64,000 nt of DNA from assembly GCA_039654915.1 (NCBI GenBank), contig CM077596.1, positions 45,816,501 through 45,880,500 of the forward strand, written 5' to 3'. The notes under the pieces were generated by a model. It was not told the DNA's origin. It saw nothing but the letters and a program-made list of their open reading frames with translations, and did not search any database. Positions 1 through 11,070 of the stretch are shown one piece after another. The DNA is from Aquilaria yunnanensis. Its lineage: Eukaryota > Streptophyta > Magnoliopsida > Malvales > Thymelaeaceae. The translations under genes were made by a program, and so were the position numbers. Position 1 is the first letter of the stretch, and each line of letters begins with the position of its first letter.

Positions 1-842
1 AAAGGATCTTACTTAAGTTTTTGTCTTGTGTACATAACACCTTGTGTACTAAGGTGTTGCCTCTATTAGGATACATTGTGGTGTAAAACCATTGAGTTAC
101 TTTTAGGTGCATGCTAGTGATGTTAAGTGTGCACAAAGTATTACTTGAAGTCGAAGTAACTAGTATTTCAATGTCTTAGCATGGTTTAAGTAAGTTTTAA
201 ATGAAATGCTCAAGAAATGTTTTTTAAATAGTTTACTTAATTATTTGCATCGCCAGGATGAACGCATGCATATCTTTTTACAGGGTAGGCTAAGAAACTA
301 GTTGCACGTAAATTATTTTAATTTATTGACGAGTAATAGTTAGCCAAAAGTAACTAAGTGGGATTTATATTCCCTAAGAGCCTACAAGCCAAGTAATTCG
401 GGGCGTTGGGACCTTGTTCCACGACAATCAAAATACATATATAAGCCATTTAACTTTCCATTTAGTGCAAGAGTCAAGAATCGAGAAGAGCCATCCATAA
501 AAAATTGACAATTTCATTGACCAAGATTTCAAGAGAAATTACCCCAAATGGTCATGGTGTCAAAGCATTCTCAAAATATATGCATAGCTGGTTAATGAAG
601 AAATGAGAAAAAAATAGCTACTTTATAATCCATTTGGTTAGGGCAGAGTGAATCCTTATTCAATAATGTTCCATTCAATGCTAAATCAATTATAGTAAGA
701 TGCGATATATTTATTCAGCAACTCATGGATGCAAGAGACTATAGACACTTTATGGAGGCTCTTCCTCATGATACTCTGAATCCTCTGTCACTTATAAGGT
801 TTTAATCTTAGCCAAAAAATTTCTTCAAGGCTAGATATTTTT
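1..842. other. Left flank, no gene recognised
   Basis: I see no credible coding region. The sequence is AT-rich and has the look of decayed retroelement DNA. It directly precedes the LINE-type RNase H fragment at 843-953, so part of it may be the upstream part of that LINE, but I could not confirm any upstream domain. Confidence 0.4.
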
Positions 843-953
843 GTAATCAACGAAGCTTGGAGCCATACTTTAGGTCTGGGTGTAGTAACCTGGGTCTGGA
901 TGGGGTTTTCTAGCCTTCCTAAATTGTAAAATGGATGCTTTCTTCTAGCCTAT
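843..953 (+). pseudogene. LINE-type RNase H domain, N-terminal fragment
   Basis: This is the first part of a decayed RNase H domain of the kind found at the end of plant LINE-like reverse transcriptases (RVT_3 type). It has an N-E-A-W start followed by a GLGVV strand, and one internal TAA. The frame stops at the left edge of the Gypsy insertion and resumes in the same frame at 10660, where the middle and end of the domain are found. The last five bases (CCTAT, 949-953) are the target-site duplication. The family call rests on the pattern of the two halves and is moderately sure. Confidence 0.5.
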
Positions 954-3372
954 TGACACGACCGCCTGTGCCCCTGCCCAGGAAGCCCTATGAGAGCTGG
1001 TCTCACGGTGGATTGCAATTGACTAGTTGTGTATGTGTGCGGATTATATCCCATGATACTAGTTGATTAACCTAGAATATGCAATATGCATGCTCTTCAT
1101 GCTTTGACTTGGTTTATTAAAACCATAAAACATTAAAACATTAACTTGGCCAAGTAATTTCTACATAAAAATAAATATAACTAGCCAAAACACACAAAAC
1201 TCAACATTTGTGTGAGTTTACTACACATAACAACTCGTGAGAACATTCATACATAAAGCAAACTAATGCCCCCACCCAAGAGCAATCCTAGAGTCAAGGA
1301 CTCCTCATAACATAAACTATGGAGGCAACTAAAGTACTGTATAAATACAAGCATCTACTGAGATTTTTTTAACCTAACTCCCACCTTGGATAGATGTCCC
1401 AGTGGTGAGTCTCAAAAGTCCTTTGCCAAGTGCTACTAGGCTCTGCAGCCAAAGGAAGATACTAGTTAGTACTGTTACTTGACCAACAAGCCAACTAAGT
1501 ACTTATGTAGACTAGAATCACAAGGATTCTCAACTGCCATAACTGTACACACAAAAGAGCACTACTGCGATAATCCTTAACGATTACCAGGTCCAGGAAC
1601 TTTAGTCTCTACATAGCAAAACCAGGGAGTGAGAATTCGATAATTCTCAGTAAGGGGTCTTCAGTGTACTTGCAAGAAAATTACTAGGACTCTTGTTGCG
1701 AGCTCACACAGCATGAAGGTCTATTATATGCACATATAACTAGGCCATAAGACCTCTCCTCAACTAGTCCTCCTCACGGTGCATCACTCCGTGCCTAGCG
1801 AGTTCTGATCACTAACCTGCTCCTAGCAAGCCGAAGCTTACTGGGTGGAATCATGTAGCCTTCCCATAGTCGTTATGCAAGAGAATTATGGTGGAACTTA
1901 GTAGACTAGGCCGCGGGGCCTCGTTGTTGTAGACTAGATGAACAAGGTTTCACCTTGTGACCTCGTGGTTATGGCATGGCTAGGCCGACAAGGGTTCTAA
2001 ACCTATCACCTGAGCTAGCAGTAGCTAATTATGTTCATTTGCAACATAGTTTCCTTACTTGTTGCACAAGCAACTATTATATCTAACAAAACTCAAGGAA
2101 ACTCCTACTTTTTGTGGGACTTTTGGAAGTCTCGGAGTACCCCCAGAATCCTTAGACCCATAGGCACGCTAAGAACCCTCCTAGGTCTCACTTGGATCAC
2201 TCGAGCAAAATATAAAAATTTCAGCATTCTTGTCTGTGGCGATGCGTCGCCATAGTTAGGGATGTTCGGTGACAATTTCCTGAATTGGTGACGCGCCGCT
2301 GGGGTCGACCTGTAATTAGCGATGCATTGCCAATCTGCAGAAATTGGCGCATTTTGCTGCTATGAACTTTGGATGATTCTTACACATACCAAACATGCAT
2401 GGAATGCCTCCAAATTTCATACACACATAGCACATGTTGCATAGAACATAACCAACTATCAAAAGCTAAGCTATGCTGTCTTGTAACATCAATCCAATCC
2501 TCTCAATTCCTCTAGTCCACCACAATTCAACTAAAACGTTTAACTAATGCCATAGCTAAAACTATTCGAATTCTTCAAGCAAACTCAAGCTAATGGCATT
2601 CAATGAACTTAAAAACATATCTCCCTTACCTCAACTCCAAGTAACACGCAAGAATCAATCCCCTTTTCATTCAACCAAGTTCACCAAAGTTCTACACAAG
2701 TTTCAATCCAAAAACAAAGCACTAACTATCAAAACTTCACTCTCTAACCAAAACCCAAGCTCCAAACCAAGTAAATAGGATGAATTCAATCAAGAACACT
2801 TTGCTCACCTCGTTGAAAAATAGGGGATGTGGGAAAACGCCCTTCCAAGCTTCAAAATCATAGTTTAAAGCTTGAAATCGGCTCCTCCAAGCTTATATAC
2901 TTTGAATTGCACCTTTTGGCACCAAAAACTCTTGATTCCAAGCTTAATTTGAGAGCAAAATGAGGGTGAGAAGGCTGGAAACGGGATTATGGCAGCCATA
3001 GTCCTACTTTCCCTTCTTAAACCCTCACTTAACCCAAAGGCCATCAAAGTATTAAGCTTGTTACAATTAAGCCCTTATCTTTTTAACTTAGTGTTTCTTG
3101 ATTAAATTCTTGTCTATTTTTCAAGTTTGAGTTAAGGTTGAAAGTTAAGTTATAAAAATTCATTTTAAAACACTCAGTACTCGTCCCGACTATTCAGGAT
3201 GCAAAATTACCATTTTTCCCTGAACTTCATTTAGTGCTTTATTCTTCTCGGAACTTAGTGAACTTTGCTAAACTTCTCTATTCTTGCTATGTAAACTTGA
3301 ATTAAGGTTCTAAACTTAATTTAAAACACTTTACCTTCCTCAATTTCGGCTCCCACGAGAAGGGCCATAACA
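954..3372 (-). repeat. 3' LTR of the Gypsy element
   Basis: It aligns end to end with 8236-10654. In element orientation it begins TGTTATGGCC (right edge) and ends CGTGTCA (left edge). The TATA-like box (TATATAAG on the minus strand) is at 2892-2899. Compared with the partner LTR it has lost several CpGs by C-to-T or G-to-A changes, most clearly near 2234-2335. The polyprotein reading frame ends inside this LTR, at 3321. Confidence 0.95.
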
Positions 3373-4238
3373 TTCTCCCCTCCTTCTTGAATTTGGTCCC
3401 CCAAATTCCGTTGCAACTCCAAAAAAATACTAGGATATCTTTTCAGCATATCCTGCTCCGTCTCCCAGGTAGCTTCTTCCTCACTGTGGTTAGACCAAAG
3501 GATCTTAACCATCGGAATCCACTTAGTCCTCAATTTCTTGATTTGCCTATCAAGTATTTGAACAGGTTTCTCCTCGTAGGTCAAGTCTTCCTGAATGGGT
3601 ATCACTGAAGGATTTATTACCTGTCCTGGTTCCACTATGCATTTTCTGAGTAGACTAACGTGAAACACGTTATGCACTTGAGATAGGTTAGGTGGTAATG
3701 CTAACCAATAAGCAACTTTCCCAACCTTCTCCAACACTTCATAAGGTCCAATATATCTAGGAGCTAACTTGCCCCTTTGCCTAAAATGGCTAACTCCTTT
3801 CATGGGCGACACTTTCAGAAGTACTTTGTCCCCAACTTCAAAACTCAAGTCTCTTATCCTTAAATTCGCATACTTGGTCTGCCTGTCATTGGCTGTCTTG
3901 ATCCGCTGTTGGATTAACTTAATCTTAGCTGTAGTGTCAGCTATAATTTCAGGTCTAATCAATACCTTATCTGCCGGATCTGCCCAACAATGAGGTGTCA
4001 TACATCGGCTCCCATACAAAGCTTCATAGGGTGCCATTCCAATAACAGTTTGATGACTGTTATTATAAGCAAATTCGATCAATGGTAAATGCTGATCCCA
4101 ATCACCTTTGAAGTCAATAGCACATATCCGTAGCATATCCTCCAAAGTCTGAATCACTCTCTCGGATTGCCCATCAGTCTGAGGATGAAAAGCAGTACTG
4201 AGACTAACTTTACTTCCCAATGCTTCTTGGAAAGCATT
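3321..4238 (-). pseudogene. Gypsy integrase end plus chromodomain
   Basis: This is the C-terminal part of the polyprotein. It starts after an in-frame TAG (4239-4241) in the integrase core. It carries the catalytic-glutamate region (HPQTDGQSERVIQTLEDML), then the GPFEV-like integrase C-terminal domain and a chromodomain-like tail (VQILDRQ... to ATWETEQDMLKRYP), which in chromoviruses is thought to steer insertion to heterochromatin. The frame runs through the polypurine tract and ends 52 bases inside the 3' LTR. There are no breaks within this stretch. Confidence 0.85.
3373..3388 (-). other. Polypurine tract
   Basis: On the minus strand this is AAGAAGGAGGGGAGAA. It directly abuts the 3' LTR start and is where plus-strand DNA synthesis is primed in LTR retrotransposons. 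It lies inside the polyprotein frame. Confidence 0.85.
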
Positions 4239-4934
4239 CTAAAATCGTGATGTAAATCGAGGATCTTTGTTAGATATAATCTGATCCAATATCCCATAGA
4301 GTCTCACAATCTCCTTAAGATACAACTGAGCCAACTTCTCCAATGTATAAGTGATTCTAATAGGTATGAAATGTGCCGATTTCATCAGTCTGTCAACCAC
4401 TACCCATATAGCATCATGCTGACTCCGGGTATTCGGTAACCCCACTTGGAAATCCATAGTAACGGATCCCTACTTCTTCACTGGCAGAGGTAAACTCTGA
4501 AGTGTGCCTGCTGGTTTCTGATGTTTAGCTTTAACCATCTGACATGTCAAACACTTTGCCACATGTCCTCTTACATCCCTTTTCAATCCTGGCCACCAGA
4601 AATGTGTCTTCAGGTCTTGATACATCTTACTAACACCAGGGTGAATATTCAAAGTACTACTATGTGCCTCCTGTAGGACTTGCTGCCTAAGTCCATCCAC
4701 ATTCAGTACATAGAGACGATCTCCATAATGCAATATTCTATTCTTATATCTGAATTCCTTTCTCATAGTGCCAAGCTTCACTTCTCCTGAAATTTTCTTC
4801 AACAATGGATCTTTCATCTGAGTTTCTTTAACTCTGATTAGCCAAGCTGACTGGACTTCCAAAATGTAGACTAGGGATTTTTCTTGACTTTGCCATAATT
4901 CATGCAAAGTTAAGAAACAGTCCCTCAATACTCA
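4239..4934 (-). pseudogene. Gypsy integrase, zinc-binding and core parts
   Basis: The stretch from about 4928 to 4470 holds the HHCC zinc-binding domain (H..H spacing, then CLTCQ) preceded by the linker after RNase H. After a TAG at 4470-4472 the catalytic core follows (TMDFQVGLP, with the first acidic residue). The second catalytic aspartate position reads N in the ISNKDPRF motif, so the acidic triad is broken. Stops lie at 4932-4934 (TGA), 4470-4472 (TAG) and 4239-4241 (TAG). The two TAGs fall where the family normally has tryptophan. Confidence 0.85.
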
Positions 4935-6695
4935 TTCAGAGGAATCTGTAGCCTGATCCTTAGATAAGATCACTCCCGTGTACTTCTGGCTCAACGCATC
5001 TGCCACCACATTTCCCTTGCCAGCACAGTACTCAATCAAACTGTCATAATCTTTTATATATTCAATCCATCGCCGCTGTCTCATGTTCAGATCCTTCTGG
5101 GTAAATAAATATTTCAAACTCTTATGATCGGTGAAGATTCTGAATGATCTCCCCATCAAATAATGTCTCCAAAACTTCAGTGTAAAAATCACTGCTGCCA
5201 GCTCAAGATCATGAACAGGATAATTCAATTCATTAGGCCTCAACTGTGTCAAATCATAAGCAATCACCTGACTATCCTGCATCAATACACATCCCAATCC
5301 GAAACCTGATGCATGTGTATAAACTGTAAAAGCTCTGTTCGAATCTGGTAAGACAAGAATAGGTGCACTAGTCAATCTTTCCTTCAACTCCATATAAGCT
5401 TCTTCACACTTCGGTGTCCACTCAAATTCCTGAGTCTTCTTGGTCAAGGCTGTCAGCGGTGTAGCTATCACATAGAAATTTTCTATAAAATGTCTGTAGT
5501 AACCTGCCAAACCCAAGAAACTCCTGACTTCTATAACTGTAGTAGGTCTCTTCCACTCAACTACCTCTTGAACTTTTTCAGGATCAACTGACAAACCCTG
5601 AGCACTAATGATGTGCCCCAAAAACTGAATCCTCTCGAACCAAAACTCACACTTAGACAACTTTGCATAATATTGATTATCCTTCAGCACTTGCAAAACT
5701 GTTCTAAGGTGCTTCTCATGCTCTGATGTAGACTGTGAATATACCAAAATATTATCGATGAAGACTTCAACAAACTGATCCAAAAATGGTTTAAAGATCC
5801 GATTCATGGCTTCCATAAATACTGCTGGAGCATTTGTCACACCAAAAGGCATAACTGTATATTCATAATGCCCATACCTCATCCTGAAAGCAGTTTTCGG
5901 AATGTCTTCCTCCTTAACTCTGATTTGAAAATACCCAGACCGAAGATTAATTCTGGAAAACACCTTCGCTCCCCTGAGTCTATCAAACAGATCATCAATT
6001 CTAGGAAGCGAATATTTATTCTTGATTGTCACTGCATTCAACTTCCTATAATCAATGTACAACCTGAAAGTTCCATCTTTCTTCTTCATAAATAACACCG
6101 GACCTCCCCACGGTGATACACTAGGTCTTATAAAGCCTTTCCTCAGCAGTTCCTCCAACTGCTTCTTTAATTCATCCATCTCAGGAGCTGACATCCTATA
6201 TGGTAGTATGGAAATAGGCTCAACCCCTGGCTGCAGATGGATTGCAAACTCAGTATCCCTCTTAGGTGGGAACCTAGGTAACTCTACTGGAAACACCTCA
6301 GGAAACTGATTAGCTACAGGAATTTTCTCAAGTTCCTCCTCTATAGCCACTCCATTCAACGAATAATACACTTCTTCACCAATTATGGGGGTGGTATCCA
6401 TAAGTCTAAGGTGTAAACTCTTAGCACTAAATGCCAACCCTCCTGTGCAAGCCACTCTTGCTCCTTGAGCATCAATAATGTCAACTGAGTGATTCGTACA
6501 ATCAATTTGTGCCTTATGCTTACTTAACCAATCCATTCCCAACACTAGGTCATAAGACCTCAATTCTATCACCCATAACTCACAACAGAAATCATGGTCG
6601 CCTAACTGCAAGGGATACCTAGTAACCACTTCATTGGTCACAATAAAACCCCTCCCTGCAATCCTGATGCGTCTTAACTCACCCGAGATTTCTCG
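4935..6695 (-). pseudogene. Gypsy reverse transcriptase and RNase H
   Basis: About 570 codons run without a stop from 6641 to 4935. The protease tail is followed by reverse transcriptase ([19 protein letters not shown], then MPFGVTNAP and the FID box), then RNase H ([30 protein letters not shown]). Key residues are lost. The active-site box reads F-I-D-N, with AAT at 5751-5753. The upstream F-S-R-I-N-L motif has AAT at 5946-5948 where aspartate is expected. The RNase H D-A-S-G reads H-A-S-G. The family and the domains are certain. The enzyme would be inactive even without the flanking stops. Confidence 0.92.
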
Positions 6696-6935
6696 CTACA
6701 ATCTAAACTTATCTACCAAGGCAGAAGATATGACTGAAAAAGTAGCTCCCATATCAAATAGCACTTTAACGCTACCGTTCTGAAAAGTAAAATTACCTCG
6801 AACAGCGGCTGGTTCTCTGGCCACTTGACTCGTTAGGGCAAAAACCCTCGGCTCAATTACTTCTATCGCTACACCAGGCCGATTCCCTATGGCAAGGGGT
6901 ATAGGGGGTAAATTTCGGGGTGGACTTAACATCGG
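6696..6935 (-). pseudogene. Gypsy aspartic protease
   Basis: This is a retropepsin segment with the strand VLFDMGATFSVIS. The catalytic aspartate (codon 6753-6755) is kept, but the following residue is M instead of T or S. It sits in the same frame as gag. It is bounded by a TGA at 6936-6938 and a TAG at 6696-6698. Its role would be cleaving the polyprotein in virus-like particles. Confidence 0.8.
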
Positions 6936-8093
6936 TCAAGCCCTTGGGCATTTTCTTGCCTAATGTCCTTTCTGACCACAGATGTTGCAAGCATCTATCC
7001 CCAGAGTACATGGTCTTCCACCATGAAACCGTCTGCACCTAGGACATAATCCTGTCTTTCTTCTTTTGGATGGACCTTGGTTTTCCACCATTGGTCGCTT
7101 CCCGGCACTTTTTCCTAAGTTGGCTGGTCCAACCTCCACATTTTTGCTAGATGCTCTGGAATCCTCAAATTCCCTTTCTAAGGCCAATGCCTTCTAAACC
7201 ACCTGGCGATAGCTCCTGATATACCTCCTGATATCCACTGTCGCCATATACCTCCTAATATCCACTGTCGCCATATACCTCCTGAGTACAGGCTTCAAAC
7301 CTTGGAAAAACTTCTTAGCTTTCAACTCATCATTGCCCAACATATACGGAGCATACCGGATAAGAGAATTGCAGCGCTACTCATACTCCTGCACAGACAT
7401 CTCTCCCTGTGTTAGATTCTCAAACTGAATCCTTCTCTGATCCTGTGCAGCTTCACTGATGTACTCCTGTTTGAACTTCTTCTCGAAGTCTGACCACTTG
7501 AGCACCTTTTTCTTGTGCTCTGGGTGGGTACCATTACTTTCCCTCAGCAACTCCATCACATCATCCCACCATAAACTGGCTCTTCCTCTCAGAAAGAAAA
7601 ACACCAAAGTTATCTTTTGCTTTGACTCATAACGACCACAAGTGAAAAGCCTGCTCATCCCGGACAACCAATCCTTTGCTCTGTTAGGATCACCTGTCCC
7701 ATCAAAGCTCGGTGGATCAACAGTCTTAAACTTCTCCAACAATGTCATTTGATGTGGAGTGTCTCCCCTCCTTAGAGCCTCCATCACCTCTGGTTCCTCT
7801 TCCTCCTCATGAACATGATTTCTACGTCCATGAGCCCTAGGCACTTACTGTTGCTCAGCATGCCTTTCCTGCTCCTGATGTAGGTCATTCTCCTCCTGAA
7901 CAGCATCTCTGTCCTCATAATCTCTGAACATCTCCGTCACAAGGATGTTCATACCCTGTGCCATTTGGGCCATAGTCTCTGTCAACCCCTGTAATACCCT
8001 GGATATCTCATCCAGCCTTGACACAACTGGGTCACTAGAACCCTCACCAGGTTCCCTAGTTCCCCTTGAAGCTCCTGACCTAGTGTCAACCAT
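6936..8093 (-). pseudogene. Gypsy gag with zinc knuckle
   Basis: It begins at the ATG at 8091-8093 (MVDTRSGAS), 124 bases inside the primer site. A short acidic, Gln-rich N-terminus is followed by the gag core (LEKFKTVDPPSFDGTGDP, then WWDDV and LTQGEMSVQEYE), a basic segment and a CX2CX4HX4C zinc knuckle (CNICGQKGH...C). In-frame stops lie at 7845-7847 (TAA), 7377-7379 (TAG), 7194-7196 (TAG), 6960-6962 (TAG, inside the knuckle) and 6936-6938 (TGA). No frameshift occurs. A 27-bp in-frame duplication (7221-7274) repeats nine residues. Confidence 0.88.
7221..7274 (-). repeat. 27-bp tandem duplication in gag
   Basis: Units 7221-7247 and 7248-7274 differ at a single base and keep the reading frame. 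They duplicate RRYMATVDI in the translated gag. A third, partial match follows at 7275. Confidence 0.85.
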
Positions 8094-8216
8094 AGCAACC
8101 TGCAACCACAGCCAAACAACATTCCCCAGATGTTGGTCAGTATTAAGTTCCTAGCACTTGGACTTTCCAATCTAGCTCTTAGTCATAGCCTCCAATATCT
8201 ATGAAATAAGTCCTAA

Positions 8217-8228
8217 GCTCTGATACCA
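8217..8228 (-). other. Primer-binding site, tRNA-Met type
   Basis: On the minus strand this reads TGGTATCAGAGC, complementary to the 3' end of plant initiator tRNA-Met. It lies 7 bases from the 5' LTR edge, slightly further than usual. Confidence 0.85.
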
Positions 8229-9515
8229 AAAACCCTGACACGACCGCCCGTGCCCCTGCCTAGGAAGCCCTGTGAGAGCTGGTCTCACGGTGGATTGCAA
8301 TTGGCTAGTTGTGTATGTGTATGGATTAAATTCCATGATACTAGTTGATTAACCTAGAATATGCAATATGCATGCTCTTCATGCTTTGAATTGGTTTATT
8401 AAAACCATAAAACATTAAAACATTAACTTGGCCAAGTAATTTCTACACAAAAATAAATATAAATAGCCAAAGCCTACAAAAATCAACATTTGTGTGAGTT
8501 TACTACACATAACAACTCGTGAGAACATTCATACATAAAGTAGACTAATGCCCTTACCCAAGAGCAATCCTAGAGTCAAGAACTCCTCATAACATAAACT
8601 ATGGAGGCAACTAAAGTACTGTATAAATACAAGCATCTACTGAGATCTCTTTAACCTAACTCCCACCTTGGATACACGTCCCAGTAGTGAGTCTCAAAAG
8701 TCCTTCGCCAAGTGCTACTAGGCTCTGCAGCCAAAGGAAGATACTAGTTAGTACTATTACTTGACCAACAAGCCAACTAAGTACTTATGTAGACTAGAAT
8801 CACAAGGAGTCTCAACTGCCATACCTGTACACACAAAAGAGCACTACTGCGATATTCCTCAACGATTACCCGGTCCAGCAACTTCAGTCTTTGCATAACA
8901 AAACCAGGGAGTGAGAATTCGACAATTCTCAGTAAGGGGTCTTCAGTGTACCTGCAAGAAAATTACTAGGACTCTTGCTGCAAGCTCACACAACATGAGG
9001 GTCTATTATATGCACATATAACTAGGCCATAAGACCTCTCCTCAACTAGTCCTACTCACAGTGCATCACTCCGTGCCTAGCGAGTTCTGATCACTAACCC
9101 CCTCCTAGTAAGCCGAAGTGTACTGGGTGCAATCATGTAGCCTTCCCATAGCCGTTATGCAGGAGAATTATGGTGGAACTTTGTAGACTAGGCCGCAGGG
9201 CCTCGTTGTTGTAGACTAGATGAACAAGGTTTCACCTTGTGACCTCGTGGCTACGGCACGGCTAGGCCGACAAGGGTTCTAAACCTATCACCTGAGCTAG
9301 CAGTAGCTAATTATGTTCATTTGCAACATAGTTTCCTTACTTGTTGCACAAGCAACCATTATATCTCACAAAACTCAAGGAAACTCCTACTTTTTGTGGG
9401 ACTTTTGGAAGTCTCGGAGTACCCCCGGAATCCTTAGACCTATGGGCACGCTAAGAACCCTCATAGGTCTTACTTGGATCACTCGAGCAAAATATGAAAA
9501 TTTCAGCATTCTTGT

Positions 9516-9537
9516 CTGTGGCGACGCGTCGCCACAG
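9516..9537. repeat. 22-bp perfect CpG palindrome in the LTR
   Basis: Arms CTGTGGCGACG and its exact reverse complement meet without a spacer. Two related GCGAYGCGTCGC-like motifs follow within about 90 bases (near 9570 and 9600). In the other LTR the same sites (2234-2335) are degraded at CpGs. Confidence 0.8.
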
Positions 9538-10173
9538 TTATGGATGTTCAGTGACAATTTCTTGAATTGGTGACGCGTCGCTGGGGTCGACCTGTAATTG
9601 GCGATGCGTCGCCAATCTACAGAAATTGGCGCATTTTGCTGCTATGAACTTTGGACAATTCTTACACATACCAAACATGCATGGAATGCCTCCAAATTTC
9701 ATACACACATAGCACATGTTGCATAGAACATAACCAACTATCAAAAGCTAAGCTATGCTGTCTTGTAACATCAATCCAATCCTCTCAATTCCTCTAGTCC
9801 ACCACAATTCAACCAAAACGTTTAACTAATGCCATAGCTAAAACTACTCGAATTCTTCAAGCAAACTCAAGCTAATGGCATTCAATGAACTTAAAAACAT
9901 ATCTCCCTTACCTCAACTCCAAGTAACAAGCAAGAATCAATCCCCTTTTCGTTCAACCAAGCTCACCAAAGTTCTACACAAGTTTCAATCCAAAAACAAA
10001 GCACTAACTATCAAAACTTCACTCTCTAACCAAAACCCAAGCTCCAAACCAAGTAAATAGCATGAATTCAATCAAGAACACTTTGCTCACCTTGTTGAAA
10101 AACAGGGGATGTGGGAAAAAGCCCTTCCAAGCTTCAAAATCATAGTTTAAAGCTTGAAATCAGCTCCTCCATG

Positions 10174-10181
10174 CTTATATA
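10174..10181 (-). promoter_or_regulatory. Probable TATA box of the 5' LTR
   Basis: TATATAAG on the minus strand in a good context (AAAG before, CATGG after), about 480 bases into the LTR in element orientation. It is conserved at 2892-2899 in the other LTR. Confidence 0.5.
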
Positions 10182-10659
10182 CTTTGAATTGCACCTCTTG
10201 GCACCAAAAATTCTTGATTCCAAGCTAATTTGAGAGAAAAGTGAGGGTGAGAAGGCTGGAAATGGTATTATGGCAGCCATAGTCCCACTTTCCCTTCTTA
10301 AACCCTCGATTAACCCAAAGGCCATCAAAGTATTAAGCTTGTTACAATTAAGCCCCTATCTTTGTAATTTAGTGTTTCTTGATTAAATTCTTATCTATTT
10401 TTCAAGTTTGAGTTAAGGTTGAAAGTTAAGTTATAAAAATTCATTTCAAAACACTCAGGACTCGTCCCGGCTATTCAAGATGAAAAATTACCATTTTGCC
10501 CCTGAACTTCATTTAGTGCTTTATTCTTCTCGGAACTTAGTGAACTTTGCTAAACTTCTCTATTCTTGCTATGTAAACTTGAATTAAGGTTCTAAACTTA
10601 ATTTAAAACACTTTACCTTTCTCAATTTCACCTCCCATTAGAAGGGCCATAACACCTAT

Positions 10660-10821
10660 TGTTTCGTGTTGCATGCAGAATTGGCAGCCGTGAATCGAGC
10701 TATTGCAATTGCCATCAATAGGGGAATTTCTGATATCACTAACCTTTCTGATTGCTTTCAAGTTCTGGCTGCCCTTAGAGGGTCAGTTCCACTCATCCCT
10801 ACATTGGTAAGCTTCACTTAA
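10660..10821 (+). pseudogene. LINE-type RNase H domain, C-terminal fragment
   Basis: This continues the frame of 843-953 across the Gypsy insertion. It shows the helix AELAAVNRAIAIAINRG followed by SDCFQVLAAL, matching the second and third acidic residues (E, D) of RVT_3-type RNase H domains. The frame ends at TAA 10819-10821. It is free of stops over 53 codons, so this half is well preserved. Confidence 0.6.
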
Positions 10822-11030
10822 GACATTTTACATTGAATGGAGAACTTTAATCACTGGTCAGTGGTGATCGTGCCTCGGGAGCGTGTTACTCCAACTCACA
10901 ATTTTGCTGAATCCTTTTTCACTTTTCTGTCTTATTCTGGTTTCTAATTATACCAAAAATACATATAGCATACACTTTACACTCTTACAATATTAAATTT
11001 TATTATATTCTGTGTTGATAAGTTATAAGT

Positions 11031-11052
11031 TATATATATATATATATATATA
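11031..11052. repeat. (TA)n microsatellite
   Basis: About 11 TA units, adjacent to the left end of the next inverted-repeat element. Expansion here may have erased that element's left target duplication. Confidence 0.8.
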
Positions 11053-11070
11053 AGAGTTATTATGTTCAAA

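Larger units (their letters stand above)
954..10654 (-). mobile_element. Complete Ty3/Gypsy chromovirus, Tekay/Del-like, inactive
   Basis: A full-length LTR retrotransposon read on the minus strand. Two LTRs of exactly 2,419 bp (954-3372 and 8236-10654) both run TG...CA. A 5-bp target duplication CCTAT lies at 949-953 and 10655-10659. The tRNA-Met primer site (8217-8228) and the polypurine tract (3373-3388) are in the right places. Between them one reading frame holds gag, protease, reverse transcriptase, RNase H, integrase and a chromodomain-like end, in the order typical of chromoviruses. The frame is kept from 8093 to 3321 but carries nine stop codons. The LTRs differ by roughly 9 bases in their first 170, so insertion is not very recent. 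Assignment to Tekay/Del is by domain order, LTR length and the C-terminal chromodomain, and is inferred. Confidence 0.95.
8236..10654 (-). repeat. 5' LTR of the Gypsy element
   Basis: This partner of 954-3372 has identical length. It carries the likely promoter, a TATATAAG box at 10174-10181 (minus strand), and the best-preserved CpG palindromes at 9516-9537 and nearby. Its outer edge is followed by CCTAT (10655-10659). Confidence 0.95.
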
